A DNA stretch of 64,000 nt from Anarhynchus alexandrinus (GCA_008711295.1 VUYV01000158.1:1063603-1127602), one strand, 5' to 3'. Positions 23,101 to 36,307 are shown, numbered from the stretch's first letter. The notes: generated by a model not told the origin, from the letters alone. Numbers and translations are program-made.

Positions 23101-25854
23101 TTTGGATTTCTGTTTTTCTCCCCACATGTACAGACCCTCCTCAAGAACCTGCTTTGAAACAGATGGAACTCCTTGGACAAGAGTTTCGGAAGCGAGACTA
23201 CTTTTGCAGATCCTTGCTTGATATGCCTTAGCAAGGCTGTATTTCAGAGACAACCACTCACTCAACACTTTCTACAATTATTGTTCACTTACATATCTTA
23301 GTCTGGCAATTCTAGCTTAATGTACCTTCAACTAGTAGTCCATTCTGAAAAATATTGTAAAACCAGTGACAGATGTCACCAAAAAAATCCCCCGCCTAAA
23401 AACCACAAAATACCCTCCTCAGAGATAAAGGCACCGGCTGGGCTGAAATTTCAAAATTATGTTTACATGGAGTGATTTGATGATGCACAAATCTGCATAT
23501 ACATGTTAGAAAACCTTTTAGAAAGCTTTTGTGTTAGTTTTTTTAATGGTATTTTCTGATTTTAACATATTAGCAGTTTCTCAATGTGGATGGTAATTGC
23601 AGGGTATTTAATACACTATTTTATATAGAGCTCATGTCTCAGTCCATTAATGTGATACATTTACATAGTTATGGTACGACTTGTTCCAAACCTCAGGTTG
23701 TTGCCCTTGACCCATTTTTCCTTCCTCTGTCCTCAGTGTTTTAATGACTTCATCTGCTCTTGTGAAGTCTTTCATCAGCTGTCTACACACTCTGTGTGTC
23801 TGGCCACTTCACTTCACCCCTCCCTTTCCCCACCTGCATGCCCAATCTGTTAGTGTTAAAGGTATCAACTTAAAATGATAAAATAGAGGTGATTGCTAAG
23901 CCCACAAAGAGGCGACAGTCCAGGAGACACATCTCTATTGGACCTTCTCATCAGCAAGGCTCGAGAGCTTAGTGCCTCCTCCCCGCTGTGCTGCTTTTTT
24001 CCTTCCTTCTGAACAACTGGCATGTCTCTAATGTCTCCTCCCTTGCACATGCCCCCAGATATTACCTTCTGTTTCATCACTGAACCCTTATATTCAGGCT
24101 CGTGCCGATCTTCCAGCAGTCACCGAAGTGTAGTGCCAAACACGTGCGTTTCCAGCTTTCTGCTGTGCGCTGGGTACTCTCTAAGGACACCTTTCGCCCG
24201 CTTTGCCCACAGATCACTTTTTGTCTCTGTCTGGGCTCCTGGAATGACCTCCCCATGTGCAAGAGGGAACTTCATTTTGCTCCTTTATAAGCCATTTTAA
24301 AATTATTTTTTTGGTGCTGTCACGCAGCTATACTGCAAATGTTCTTCCAACTTCATACATTTAAAAGCCAGCCAGATGAGAAGAGGCATATGTAACAGCA
24401 AACACAGCACGTGCGTGTGTGCTAAGATTAATTCCTTGTCATCCCCTATAATGTTAAATCTAATTTGAATTGCAGCCCTTGGGGCCTGCAATTACATTTG
24501 TCCATCTGTCAATAAACTGCCATTTTGGGTTACACCGTAGTTAATCGTAGTTCATAGACAAAGCTTTTCCCTTACTTTTCTTCCTTACTCCCCTCCCCCC
24601 CATCACTTCTCCTTTCATTTTCCAGGCATAATTAGAGCTGAATGAAGAGGAGCAATGTTGACTTAGCAAGTTATTTATTTAAGAAAGAGCTAAAGGATAG
24701 AGATAGACATTATCTGGTCAGATCTACAGAAAGAAAATCCAAGCCACTTATCTAGAGAAGGATAAAGGAATAGGTATAAATGAAGACAATATATAGGAGA
24801 CTAATAAAATAGAATGTATGAGACACAATAGCTTCCTTACACATACTCTTTTTTTCTAATGCTTTCCTTCTAGTGCGTGAAAATGTTCATCCTGAGCATT
24901 CAGGTTTGAATCCCCTGTTCCTTGTTAGCGTCTAGGATCATCTCTGACACAGAGAATGGGTTATGGGTAGTCCCAGTGTCCATTTCAATTCTGCCCCCAA
25001 GAGCCTCACTTAAATCTGTTTTTCTTGGCTTAGTCATATCTATACTGGTACTAGTCCTATGTACGCTAAAAAGTCTTGTGAAAATTCTTGATTCTCTATG
25101 GAGGATGGAGAAAGATTTGAGCTTTCATTTTTGAGTACATTTGCTGCCTTCAAATTTTCTAAGCTTTTCTAAAAAATGTCTGGTAAATGTTAACACACTG
25201 AAACAAGTTGGAATCTTTGAGATTTCTTGTGGAAACACATGAAAATATATTTGGGGTTAAAAATAAAATGAAGAGGATGTTTCAGTTCTTATAAAAATAA
25301 CTTTGTTTTTTTTTTCTAATTTCTATTAGAAGGGATATAATTTAACACTAGAATTCCATCCTTCCTATTAGAAAAAATGCATGCAGTCTGTTTCCTGTGA
25401 TCTGTTGCAAATCTACAATCTACCTGACCTTCTGCTATTAATCATTATTTTTAGATTAATATTATAGGATTTGTAGGTAGTAAACAAAATATGCCTCACT
25501 TTCTGACTTTTATATATGTCTTTTTCTTCTTTGAAGGTGATACAGATCCTATGAATTGCATGCAGGATAGAGTCAGGAGTCTTCCTCTGCATACTTTGCA
25601 GTGCGGACACTGAAAAGGAATAGGGGGAGGGCTTTGGTCAAGACAGAACCAATGCATCATTTTTTGTACAGAGACTTGGCTTCTGAAGATGCAAAAAGGT
25701 ATTTTGTAGTCCTTGTATATCCAAAGTTTATACTTAAACTATCCATATTAACTATGTTCCTGATTATTAAACAAAAAGCAGAAAAATTTCCTTGTGTGTA
25801 AACTAACTTACGAAAAACTAGCAGTGTTAAAGGAGATGCAACATTATCTGTTTA
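17153..25854. other. Unique AT-rich non-coding DNA
   Basis: No gene, RNA gene or transposon recognised. A 118-codon plus frame at 19661-20017 has no identifiable domain and lacks supporting splice context. An (AT)n tract lies at 22068-22081. The segment 24300-24540 stands out in motif content and is listed separately. Confidence 0.55.
24300..24540. other. Candidate conserved non-coding element
   Basis: Several developmental-factor-like motifs lie close together: 'aagattaattcc' (24424-24435, Otx/bicoid-like TAATC on the complement), 'ctaattt', CAATTA and CTGTCAA. An imperfect hairpin pairs 'aattgcag' (24468-24475) with 'ctgcaatt' (24486-24493). Assignment rests on motif density only; no alignment was available. 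Confidence 0.25.
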
Positions 25855-25894
25855 TACCCATCAGTGTAAACTGATGACTGCTATCATCATGAGA
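25855..25894 (-). mobile_element. Possible left arm of an antisense CR1 split by a nested CR1
   Basis: The last bases, 'atcatcatgagagg' (25883-25896), resemble antisense CR1 ORF2 just past the segment at 26431-26660, around the residues before 'FYDEM'. Similarity further left is weak. If correct, this arm and 26431-26660 were one antisense CR1 before the sense copy inserted. Confidence 0.35.
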
Positions 25895-26430
25895 GGAGTG
25901 ACTTATATACCAGAGGGTCATACCACCATCCAGAAGGACCTCTACAGGCTGGGGAAATGGGCCAACAGGAGACACAGCTGGAGTGTTGCATTCCGAGTAG
26001 AAGAGAGACATGGGCATACTGGAGAGAGCCCGCTGAAGGGCAACAAAGATGATCATATGAAGAAAGGCTGAAAGAACTGGGAACGTTCAGCCTGGAGAAG
26101 AGAAGGCTCAGAGGAGATCACATCAATGTATATAAATACTGATGGAAGGGAGTAAAGAAGCCAAAGCTAGGCTCTTCTCAGTGGTATCCAGTGACAGGAC
26201 ATGAGAAAATGGACACCATTTGAAATACAGATAATTTCATTTAAACATGAGAAAATATTTTAATTTAAGCATGACCAAACACGGGAACAGGTTGCCAGAG
26301 AGGCTGTGACCATCCTTGGAGATACTCAATACCTGACTGCACGTGGTCCTGTGCAACCTGCTCCAGAGCAGGGTGTTGGTCTAGATGATCTCCAGACGTG
26401 CCCTCCAGCCTCAGCCGTTCTGTGACTGTG
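25895..26430 (+). mobile_element. CR1 LINE, sense, old and internally deleted
   Basis: A degraded plus-strand CR1. It opens with the ORF2 stretch corresponding to 'ggagtggctgat...ccagagggt' and 'aaggacctctacaggctgg' (25936-25954). It then jumps over several hundred bases of ORF2 to the block around 'gagagacatgggcatactgg' (26003-26022). It continues through 'tatgaagaaaggctgaaaga', 'ttcagcctggagaagagaag' and the C-terminal 'aacaggttgccagagaggct' region, ending in the 3' tail 'gttctgtgactgtg' at 26430. Many substitutions and stops indicate age. Its 3' end abuts an antisense CR1 exactly. Confidence 0.88.
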
Positions 26431-26660
26431 CAATCACCTGTCAAGCAAAAAGTCCCCTTGGTACAGGGGTTCCTGTTCACTGTTTGAAATTGCCTTCAGT
26501 GCCTGGAAATTGATTCCAAGGGGGTGTGCTCCAGTCTCCTCCTAGTGACTGAGGTGAGGCTGAGCAGATGAATGTTCCCCAAGTTCTTTTTCCATGCTTT
26601 TTAAAGATGCTTATTAAGTTGGCCTTCTTCCAGCTGTCAGTGACCTCTTTGAGTGTCACT
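26431..26660 (-). mobile_element. CR1 LINE fragment, antisense, N-terminal RT region
   Basis: On the minus strand from about 26645, the frame encodes 'EVTDSWKKANLISIFKKHGK', a clear CR1 RT N-terminal motif. Similarity then continues across frame shifts through the region equivalent to 'SLTS...GKVMEQ' and the short helix after it, down to 'TKG...CLT' (about 26467-26433). It stops at 26431, where the sense CR1 3' tail ends. The degree of decay is similar to or greater than that of the sense copy, consistent with being the older, interrupted element. Confidence 0.75.
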
Positions 26661-29600
26661 TTAAAAAACCAATAATTTACAGGTAGCAGCACTTAATCAC
26701 GGTGGTCACTTTTTTCAGCACCTATCCTGTGCTGTCCTATGGATCTGAACGCATGCAGTTTATCTAAGATGCCCATAACTTGTTGCTTCCCATAGTCTTT
26801 CCTAACTAAATAGGTATGTGCAGAGGTCCAGGAGCAGGCTTTGCTTGTGAAGCCTAAGGTAAAAATATATTCCTATATAGTCCTTTTTTTGTGTTTTACT
26901 TATACAGAAGATCCTTAGCAAAGCAGGGCTTCTGCCAAAACTCCCACTTGTCTTGCACAGTAAATTTCTCCTCATCACCTCTTGTGCTTCATGGTGATAG
27001 TCCTACTTGGAAAACCTAAGGTTTCTGGCCCTGATGGTAGCTGTTCCTTCTCCTCTGTGACTGAAGCTCTGACTCCATTCCCTCGTTTGAAGAGGTAAGG
27101 TGGGCATGCATCTTGAACATGATCAAACTAGAATGGGATTTCAACAAAGACCTCTTGAAAATCTGTTGTTGAAAATCTCATTAGAAGGCTTTTCTTCTAT
27201 TCTTAAATAGATACTGATAGCAGGTTTTTTTTGGACATGATGACTTAATTTAGACATCCATGTTTGAAAATCTTGGCCAGAGTTTATCTGCAGTTCAGAT
27301 TTTTGATATGTTGCTCATGTCTGAAATTTTACTTATAGAAACAAATATGTGGTATTATGGCCCCTTTCTTTTATAAATTTCAATGCAAGCAAATGAAAAT
27401 AAATGGAAATTCTCTTATTTAGTACAGTGGTGTGCAAATAGCCTGAGTATCTCTCTGGGCTTGTCTACTTAGAGAAATGTGTTCAAATTAACATTTCAGT
27501 CAGTATCCTAAATCACAGCATCATATATATCTCTGCATGTACAGCAATAAAGTGGCCTTAATTTAGGATTATTTTTAATTGCCTTAATTTGTTTTATTTC
27601 AGTTTATTTTGGAAGTGAGATAACTTAACTGGAGCAAAGCAACTTGAATTCAGAATAAGAGTGTTCCTAGAGGGATTTAATGCAGTTTAATGGCTATGTA
27701 GTACCACCCCTGTGTATTTTCATGTAGTTAAGCCCCAAGAACTAAACAAAATGTGCACAGCTTGTTCATTCTAAAGAAAAGAAGTCAGAAGTGTTTCTAA
27801 GTTAAAGAGGTTCTTTTAAGATCAGTTGGATAATAATGCTGAGACACTTTGCGGAAATAGGCTAAACCACTCATTTTAAAAAGTTGACTACCCATTTTAA
27901 TATTTATATGCACAGGAACATCTTAATGAATCATATTATGTAGCTCAATTTATTGTGAAATACTGTATAAGTATCTGCTGTATAAGANGAAGATCCTTTA
28001 ACAGCTGTGAAAGATCCCGAATGTTCTAGCTTGTTAAAAAACATGAAGGCCCTCTTGAAATCTCTAAAGGAGTATTTGCAACTTATGGATTGTATAAACT
28101 TAATGTGTAAAATGTTAGATGATTTTACATACAAGCTTAATTCTCCAAACCAACATTCATATACAAATTCTCTGGCACTGATTTTCTTTCCTGCAGAAAA
28201 GAGGTATTTGGTTCAGACTACTTCAATATTTTCCTTTCTGTACATAATAACCAATATTCATGACAAGTCAGTTTACCCTGGTATTCATCCTTTCTTGCTT
28301 TAGTAGTAGCAACTGTATAGCAATGGCGTGGACAACTGGAAACCCCTCAGTCAAGGTTGAGCTGACAGGAATGCATAGTGGGTACAAGGTGAATAAGGGT
28401 GCAGCCTAAGCAAACGTGGCTTGGAAAGTGGTTGGAAGATACGGTATGACGGAGGAGATGGGTTATGACTGTGTAGTAATTACACCTACCCCAACTCCTA
28501 CCAAGTTTGAAATACAATGAATTTAAGAATTTACACCAGGTTTTTTAGTCAAAGCACTTGAGGAACAACTTGTATCTGTATTTCAGTGATGAGAAAAGGA
28601 CCTTTGGTTCTCAGATGGCTACAACAAAATGATGCTTTTTTTCCATCACTCATTGTCAAACCAGGTCTACAGGGTGGAGAGGGTCCAACGCCGAGGAGGA
28701 ACTGGCACAAACTCAGGACAAGTAGAGGTGCACACCAGGATGGTGCTTTACTTCAGCTACTTGATCCTGCCGAGACACATATCTTATGGACTTGGCTACT
28801 GTCATAACAGGACAGTTGTACTGACACCAAGTCCTGAGCCTGCTCCTGGCCTTGGACCTCATGTGGCCATAGCAGCCTTCCCACAGAGCTGGGTGGATTT
28901 CCTTGTTTCTCAGGTGTGGATTTACTGAAGAAAAGCATGGGTAGGGGAAGTTGGCTAAGGGAGCAAGAGCTCTCCATTTAGCACTGCCAAATACATCACA
29001 CAAAGTCCTGAGGATAAAGGATCTATGAAACTGCTTAGCCTCTCTTGATGAGACAGAGATTGTATCAATCTCTGCTGAGGAACAGAAAAACAAAAAGAAA
29101 GCTGATGATAAAGCCAAGAATACAAGTCTGGCCACTTCAGTTCCAGTCTCACCCCATGAATACAGAATTTCTTTAAATCAAAAACGATATCTTCAAGACC
29201 ATAGTGAAAGTGTTTGACCGAGAACATGCTAGAAAGTGATAACTAAATAGACAGCGTTGCATTAAATGTAGGAGTTATGGATTTTCTTTCCCTTTTAATG
29301 CATAGCATGTTTCATGCTGCCACTGTAAAGAGCTCAACTCAAACTCCTGTGTTTCATACAGCAGCAAACACATTGTCAACTGTGCTCATGTAAGAAGATA
29401 ATGGAGAGAAACACAGTAACTTGCAAGGATGTCTGAAAGAGTCACTACTAAATTTTGATTCAAAATAATTTTATAGCAGAAATGAAAAATTTGATAAACC
29501 AAAAAGAGCACAGGGAAAAGATCAATAGCTATTGTTACTAAAAACATGTACTGAACAACAAAAAAAAAGAAAATAAAAGAAACTGCCTCTTTACCCCTTA

Positions 29601-32479
29601 CCTTTACCATTTCTAGATAATGTGGGAGCTCTAGAATACTAATATTTGGGTATTTTCTTCCACACCTCACTGTGTACGAGATCTGAGTGAAACTGAAGGA
29701 GTTAGACCCTGTTTGTAAATGGCTGAGATGCAAATTTAGGTTGATCTGAATATTGTTTAGCCTATTATACATCAGCCTTTTCTTAAAGAACTCAGCTTAG
29801 TTGCTTTGCTCTGTTCATGCTTTTATAATCTGATGAAGTGTGTTGAATTGGAAAAGGGAAATTGCAGCATTTTTGAAACAGGAACTTACACAAACCTTAT
29901 GAGAATTCTGTTAAACCTTAATCAATAATTTAAGGGAAAATATAGTTGGTTAATTCAGCCTATTTTTCCAGTGTCTGTACCCAGATACGTGCTCATGTTA
30001 AGTCAGTACTATTTGCTCACATATTCTCCCTTTTCCCATAAACTGAATTGAAGCAGTTTTTGGTAAGTACAAATACTTGATAGTCAAGCTCTTCCAGATA
30101 GGTTGAATTTTTGTGTTTTAGATCAATGCATACTATTAGCAGTATGATCACATGAAAAAAAGAGTGATTTCCCTGATACCAAGTGGAGTATGAACATACA
30201 TTTATGGGAGAACTAAGCCTCAAAAGCTATAAAGCTAAACAGGAAGATGGGAAAATGATGCAAACAGATGGAAAGGTGAGCAGGATAATGCAAATCATAA
30301 GATTTTAGCGCAGAATAGCTGAGCTCTTTCGCATGGGTTCCTTAGCACTGTCTCTGCTATGACTGATAACCCTGCCAGCTGCAAATATCACTGAAACTGA
30401 ATTTTGCATGAGAGCAGTTACAGGAGACTTTCATTAACTTTGGAGTCAGTGAGACTCAGCTGCTGAAATTGTCACCGTGAGCAAGTTCAAGAGGAAATGA
30501 TCACTCGGCTCATGTAGCTGTCTGGGGATTTTTCCCATTGCCCAGCTCCTTGTTAATATTTCTGTTGGCAAAGTTAGATCAGCCACTGAGTCCCCACCCC
30601 AGATGCCAGTTTGGCAAATCACAGTGTTTAATTCATTTGAGAATGAAAAGTAGTTTACCTCAAAGCAGGAAAACATCTGAGAAGTGGTTGGGTTTTTTTA
30701 TTAGGATGAATAAATTCTTAAAGCACAATCAGTATAAAATAAAATAAACAGTACATCATGTAAAGACAAGTTTATGCAAACATAGAATGAAGCGCACAGT
30801 GACACAGAAACCTTTTCTTAGTATTTGGCACTAATGTGTGTGTATGTGACTGAGCGCAGATAAATCTTGCAGGCTCATGTATATGCCATTACATGGATGA
30901 GAGCAGAGAGGAAGTGACAACTAGAAAGGAGGGAGGTAAAGATGTGCCTGCAGTTAGCAGTGTAAGAAGCCCAACTGTGTTTTTCTAAGGATCCCCAGTA
31001 TTTGAGGTTGGTGCTGGAAAATGCAAGCTTTAAAAGCTAAATTCCATCTTTTAATGTCTTTACATTTTTGTATATTGTGTGTTACAACCCCACTGACTTA
31101 ACTGGTGTTTTCGCCACTCTGAATTAAGCGGGTGTCCTGAAAGTTTTAACTATGGGTGTATGTGAAAGTTCAGTGCAGATATGTTGAAATCAACCACAAG
31201 GCTGAAAAGAAAATAATGTTTTAGTGCTCTTAGTGCAGGAGCCTTTTCCTGTTGCCACCTTTCTGGTTTTCTGTTACAATGGTTCAGCTTCCATTATAAA
31301 TCAGGACTCTATTATTGCTCTTACCTTTTTCCTCCAGTGAGTAACTAAATACAGCATGTTTTTACTTCAATTAATTCTTCATTTATCTGTTCCTGGATTT
31401 GGTGCGTGTTCAGGTAGGCTCCCCACTGGCTGAGTGTGCAAGCGGTGGGACTGGAGTGTTCCTGCCGTACCTGGGGAAGCCCTGAGAGTCCAATGGCTGA
31501 AGCTATCTCTGCAGTCCCTTCTTACATGGGGGACGTTTTCTGTACTGACTGCAGCTCCGATTCAGAAAAGCCCTGGATTTCAAGACTAGCTTCTACTTGG
31601 GTGGAAGTCTTTATGGATTTCCTGGATTGGAGCCTCTTTCCCTCCAAAAAATGACCAGGGTGTAGAACACCACGGTATAAAATTAAGTGACTTAAGAACT
31701 AATTTTTGCTTATGATTTGAAAATATCACAAAGGTTGTGACTTGGTGACTGAACACATAGCATATGTACTTCATGCTTTTGCTTCACTGGGTCCAGATAT
31801 TGGCCTTTTAAATAACGTAAAACTGATATTGTGCTTTGCTATCCAAAACTCATTAGCAGAGCATGAAGAGGCAGAGGTATGGATGAATTTTGTGAGCAGT
31901 CTCTGTCACAAGGCTGTGCTCTACTGAGCCACTTGGAAACTACCTTGACTCATTTGAAAAGACATAACATTCGCTCTTTACCTGGCATTTGAAGCAGTGA
32001 TTGTGTAAGCATAAACTCTTTGGCAGAGCTCTTGTCCTGTGAGTAAGTGTTCTGGGGCCATTCATATGATAAGTACAGAGTTTCCTTCATCAGTTTTTAA
32101 AATTGGGTTTTAATACAGTGAAGGACTAAGTATGAAGATGCGTTGTGAAAGTGTTTAATCTCTGAAGCTGACTGAAGACTTCTGGTTCCATAAACTTCCT
32201 CATAAAGGAAAAGCATTCAAGCAGGACTGGAATAGGTTCACAAACTCACCAATTTCTGAAAGTAGAAAGGTTTCCTACTTATTAGCTAGATAGTTCATTT
32301 CATCAAAAATTGCAATTTTACTTATTAATAATTAAAACTGCACTGAGCTCAATTGTTTCAAGAAGCATCTGTCCTAGCAAAGCCTTTGTGCTCATAGATC
32401 AACTAGTGCCCAGCCCAGCACAAACCATGACTTGGAGGTGTGATCTTTCTACTTTCAGATTGATTAGAAGACTGGCACC

Positions 32480-32500
32480 TTTTTTTTTTTTTTTTTTTTT
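32480..32500. repeat. Poly-T tract, T21
   Basis: Twenty-one uninterrupted T. Read on the minus strand this is a poly(A) run, but no AATAAA lies just upstream of it there and no flanking duplication is visible, so a processed pseudogene is not supported. Confidence 0.9.
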
Positions 32501-33018
32501 GCTTAAGTTTCATGGAATTAAATTCTGTTTCGAATTAAAACACAAAGATGCCATTAAAATATTCAGCTCAATACGGAAAAGAACTTTTAAATCTGCTCTT
32601 CATAAACCTACTCTCAGGATGAAGTATATCACAGGTAAAATTCAGACTGGGTTATTTAGCAGTTGTTTGAATACAGTTTTTCAGCTGAGAGTCATAAAAA
32701 TATGCAGTAGAAATGATTTTGTATTGCTTCCTCCTCAACAGAACTAACTGCTCAGCAACTAGTGTATAACTCTGATTTAGTGACTGTGACTTAGAAAACC
32801 CAGTTCATTATGGTTATCGATATCAGTAAGCTCATCACCAGCATGGATTCTTTTGTAAGCTATGGTCACTAAAACTGAATTATGTGCTAGCTCCAGGGCA
32901 GCTGATCATCCCAGAGGATAAGTATCCTTGACCTGCCACTGCCTTTGCCTCTTGTGATATACAGAGGAGCCAACAGTGCTGCAGGGCTGTGCTCTCACCC
33001 AGGCACCCCCCAGGGGTT

Positions 33019-33184
33019 GTGACACTGCAACCTCGACAGTTGGTGGAAAGTATGAGGGTAGCAAAACCTGGCAAAATATTTCCAAACCCCTTTTTGGGGG
33101 GGTGACACTGCAACCTTGACAGTTGGTGGAAAGTATGAGGATAGCAAAACCTGGCAAAATATTTCAAACCCCCTATTTTGGGGG
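33019..33184. repeat. Tandem duplication, 2 x 83 bp
   Basis: Unit 1 (33019-33101) and unit 2 (33102-33184) both start 'gtgacactgcaacc' and share 'gacagttggtggaaagtatg' and 'agcaaaacctggcaaaatat'. Only two substitutions are seen in about the first 63 bp, with small shifts in the C-run/G-run at the unit end. The near-identity points to a recent duplication. Confidence 0.95.
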
Positions 33185-33206
33185 GTGTGTGTGTGTGTGT
33201 GTGTGT
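33185..33206. repeat. (GT)11 microsatellite
   Basis: Eleven pure GT units start exactly where a third copy of the adjacent 83-bp repeat, which opens with GTG, would begin. Confidence 0.95.
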
Positions 33207-34189
33207 AAAATCTCATTATATAAACTGATTAAGATAAATAATGAATGAACAGCCATCAATTTCAGAATCAAGCTCTAAACAAATAATTTCAGAATATACA
33301 TGGATGTTTATGTAATATATCAGTTTTATACAATAATTGCAGAAATTAAATTCTTAATCCCTGTTGAAAGGTCTCTGATAGCTGTTGCAGAAGAAAGAGC
33401 CATTTAGCTCAGAGCATTTTGGAAATACCTGGTTGGGAAAAAAAGATTTCTTAGAAGTCATCATGTGTACAGGGCAATGTCAGAGAAGCTGGCAGTCTTG
33501 GGACAACACACAAATAATTCAATTTTGCCCAAATAGGTTGAAAACTGAGTGTTACCTCTAAGGGGTGAAACATGCTACCTAATGTTAAAACACAACTGGG
33601 AGTCCTACTTTACATTACAGAACATGACTTACCCAGTTGGTTTTCAGTGATTTTGAATTCCTTAAGATGTCATTCTATTCTAACTTAACTGTTGTGATGG
33701 TTGGATACAATTGGTAGGTAACACATTGTGGATTTTTTCACCATTGTCTCTGTTGTACTGCGGAGTTTCAACAATGTGCAGTCAGCTCTTTAACAAGGGT
33801 CTGCCACAACAACTGTTTGAACCACAGGTAACAGTAGGTGGTTGGAGATGACAAGTGAAAGATTGTGAAAATGGACTGTTTGAATAAAAATAAGTTTCTT
33901 TCAGCTGTAATCAAGGAGGAAAGAAGTGCTATTTGTCTAACATGCGAAGTTGTTTGGGTTTATATTTTGTTCTTTTCCTCAGCAATAAGGTGGGTGATAG
34001 TACAGACAGTGTGTGGCTTGATAATAGAGGCTGAAAAGTGAAAAACCTCTCCTAAGGTTTTCTTCCCAGTACTTTTGAAACTACCTGCCATTTGGTGCAA
34101 TCTTGCCCATTTTTAAAGCAAAAAAAAATGCAGTTCAAAAAAAAGAAGCTATGTCTGGCAAGGATGATTTAGCGGGGAAATTATCTCAT

Positions 34190-34345
34190 TTCTTCTTCTA
34201 ATTTGAGGAGGAATTTGAACAAAGAGCTCTTGAAGCGCCGTGAAGCCTTCCGGCCCGTCACCAAATGATCACGTCTGCTAATTTAGCCAGCTCTTCCTGC
34301 ATCCACAGCAAGTTGGAAAGATATTTCTCTTTTCTCTTCAGCCTT
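34190..34345. other. Candidate conserved non-coding element with clustered CpG
   Basis: Five CpG dinucleotides fall within 38 bp (34236-34273) in otherwise CpG-poor DNA, inside 'gaagcgccgtgaagcc' and 'ttccggcccgtc'. 'cacgtc' and 'ctaatttag' follow. Retention of CpG in an AT-rich stretch can indicate constraint or hypomethylation. No alignment was possible. Confidence 0.25.
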
Positions 34346-36307
34346 TTGGCTGGCCTAATTGAGGGCAGTGAACTATTTTTTTGTTCTTCTTGTGAAAGAC
34401 ACTTTACAAAATGGGTTCCACTTTGTACTTCCTTTAAGGATAGTCAGCTTTAAATGTCCTTCTCACAAGTTAGTGTCATTTTAAGTACTCCAACATATTC
34501 TTCACTTGGTATGAGATCTTTAAATAAGGGAGAACTCTTAGATATATTTCATCTGACTAATAGGTACCTCTGCAACAGAAAAGCATATGTGAGTCAGATA
34601 TTTTACTAGGCTTGATAGGCGTATATAAAAGACATTTTGAGGAAAAAATCAGACTTTATTATTTAGTGTTTACAATCCAAAACAGACCTCCAACCGTCAA
34701 ATCTCTTCAAGGATTGCATCAAGAAAGGATAACATGACATATACATTAACTTGTAGGAGACATTTCTTACCAAACCAGAGATCCCTTAGGATTAAAGTTA
34801 TACACATTTCTTGTAGGGTCACGAAAGAACTTGTGTCAGCTTGCTGCATTGACAGACACTGACAATCCTTTTGTAATTTAAGGGAAGACTTGAACATAAA
34901 ATGTCATGCAGGTATTCACAATGCAATTTGGAGAAGGAGAGATGATTCATGGACTGGCGTCAGAAGTCAGAGATGTAACTGACTTTGGGTTGTTTTCAAA
35001 CTATCTCCAGCAGAAGACTTCTGGGTCTACAGATTAGGTGTTGCAAATCATATTTGTGACCACTGATACTGAATTCAAAGACCTGTTTGGCAGACAGTCT
35101 GCTAAATGAGAAGAGCTAGGTGTCTAAGGAAAAAGATTTTGAAAAAAACAAAATTAGAAGGCACTCAATGGAAAGATGCTGAAAGCAGGAGTGTTTCTGA
35201 AATCCAACTTCTTTCTAGAATTAAGGCATCTGTCTTAGCAGTCCAGAGACCAGGGCTCTCTCTGACTGTTTTTGACATTGTTAACTGTTAATTTTTTAAC
35301 AGTTGATAGTTTATGCAATATAAACCAGAAAGAATTTCATCGTGTCTTCCATGATTAATTTGAGCAAACTATGCTGCAGGATAAAGAACTGCCTAAGGTT
35401 TTTGCTCTAGGATATACAACAAAGTCAACATAGAAATTGAAGGCTTTCTTATTCATGGAAAATTCTGGCTATTTCAAGCATTGTTTGACAAGTTTGCCCA
35501 CTCCTTATAAGCAAAAGCTACTTCTGTTTTCTGGAGTAGGGGTTTACAGCAGTCACTGAATGTCTAAAGGCACAGAGTTGTTTACGCAGCTGTTACTGAG
35601 TATATTTTATCAGCTCAGATAAATTAATGATGAAAAAAGAGTCCTTGCTGTCCTTATCTCTGCTTGTACCACCAAGGGCTGCTACCCCAAGAAACATTGC
35701 CTGGTGACAAGAGAAGTGCTAGCAAGTCATTCAACCCCAACAAGTCAGTGTGACTTTGCCTTGAGAGTACCAGTCATTCCTCTGGGCATAGCACTTGGTA
35801 TGGGTCCACGATGGGCCTGAGAGCTGCCCCTGTGGCTCAAGACATGATAATTATTTGTGTGTATGTGTTTTGGTCAACAAGGCAAACTTGAAAACACGAG
35901 AGGACTGTATCACAGCATGCTGGAGTAGTGGGTGCTTTTATAGCATTATGTCAAGGTGAAAGGGTGCTGGAGGACTGTGGGGGCTTGAGGGAACCCAGCC
36001 TGGACTGGAGTTGTGTATTGGGAACCTTGTGGAAGACACTATATTCAAGGAATTAGTGATCTTGAGGAGACCATGTCTGCTCCACTGAGCCTCGTACTTA
36101 GTGCTTGAGAAGCCCCTATGTTATTAATGTAGTCTGTAACTTATCTTTGCTCATTAGTTGGAATGAGCAAAAGGGAGAGCTTCTCTCCGTGGACAGGATC
36201 TGCTTTGTGCAGTGTGCTGTGTGAAAATCTGTCAGGGCTCCATCCAACACTACACGAATTCAGGGTGCCCAGCATCTGAAGGCATGTAAGATTAACTTGC
36301 TCTCTAT

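Noticed and set aside
25855..26660. Twin-priming inversion of a single CR1
   Set aside because: In twin priming the inverted 5' piece lies upstream of the sense 3' piece. Here the main antisense piece lies beyond the 3' tail, so nesting fits better.
28660..28710. Short CR1-like wording ('gtggagagggtccaacgc')
   Set aside because: The match is about 20 bp only, and flanking bases do not continue the CR1 order.
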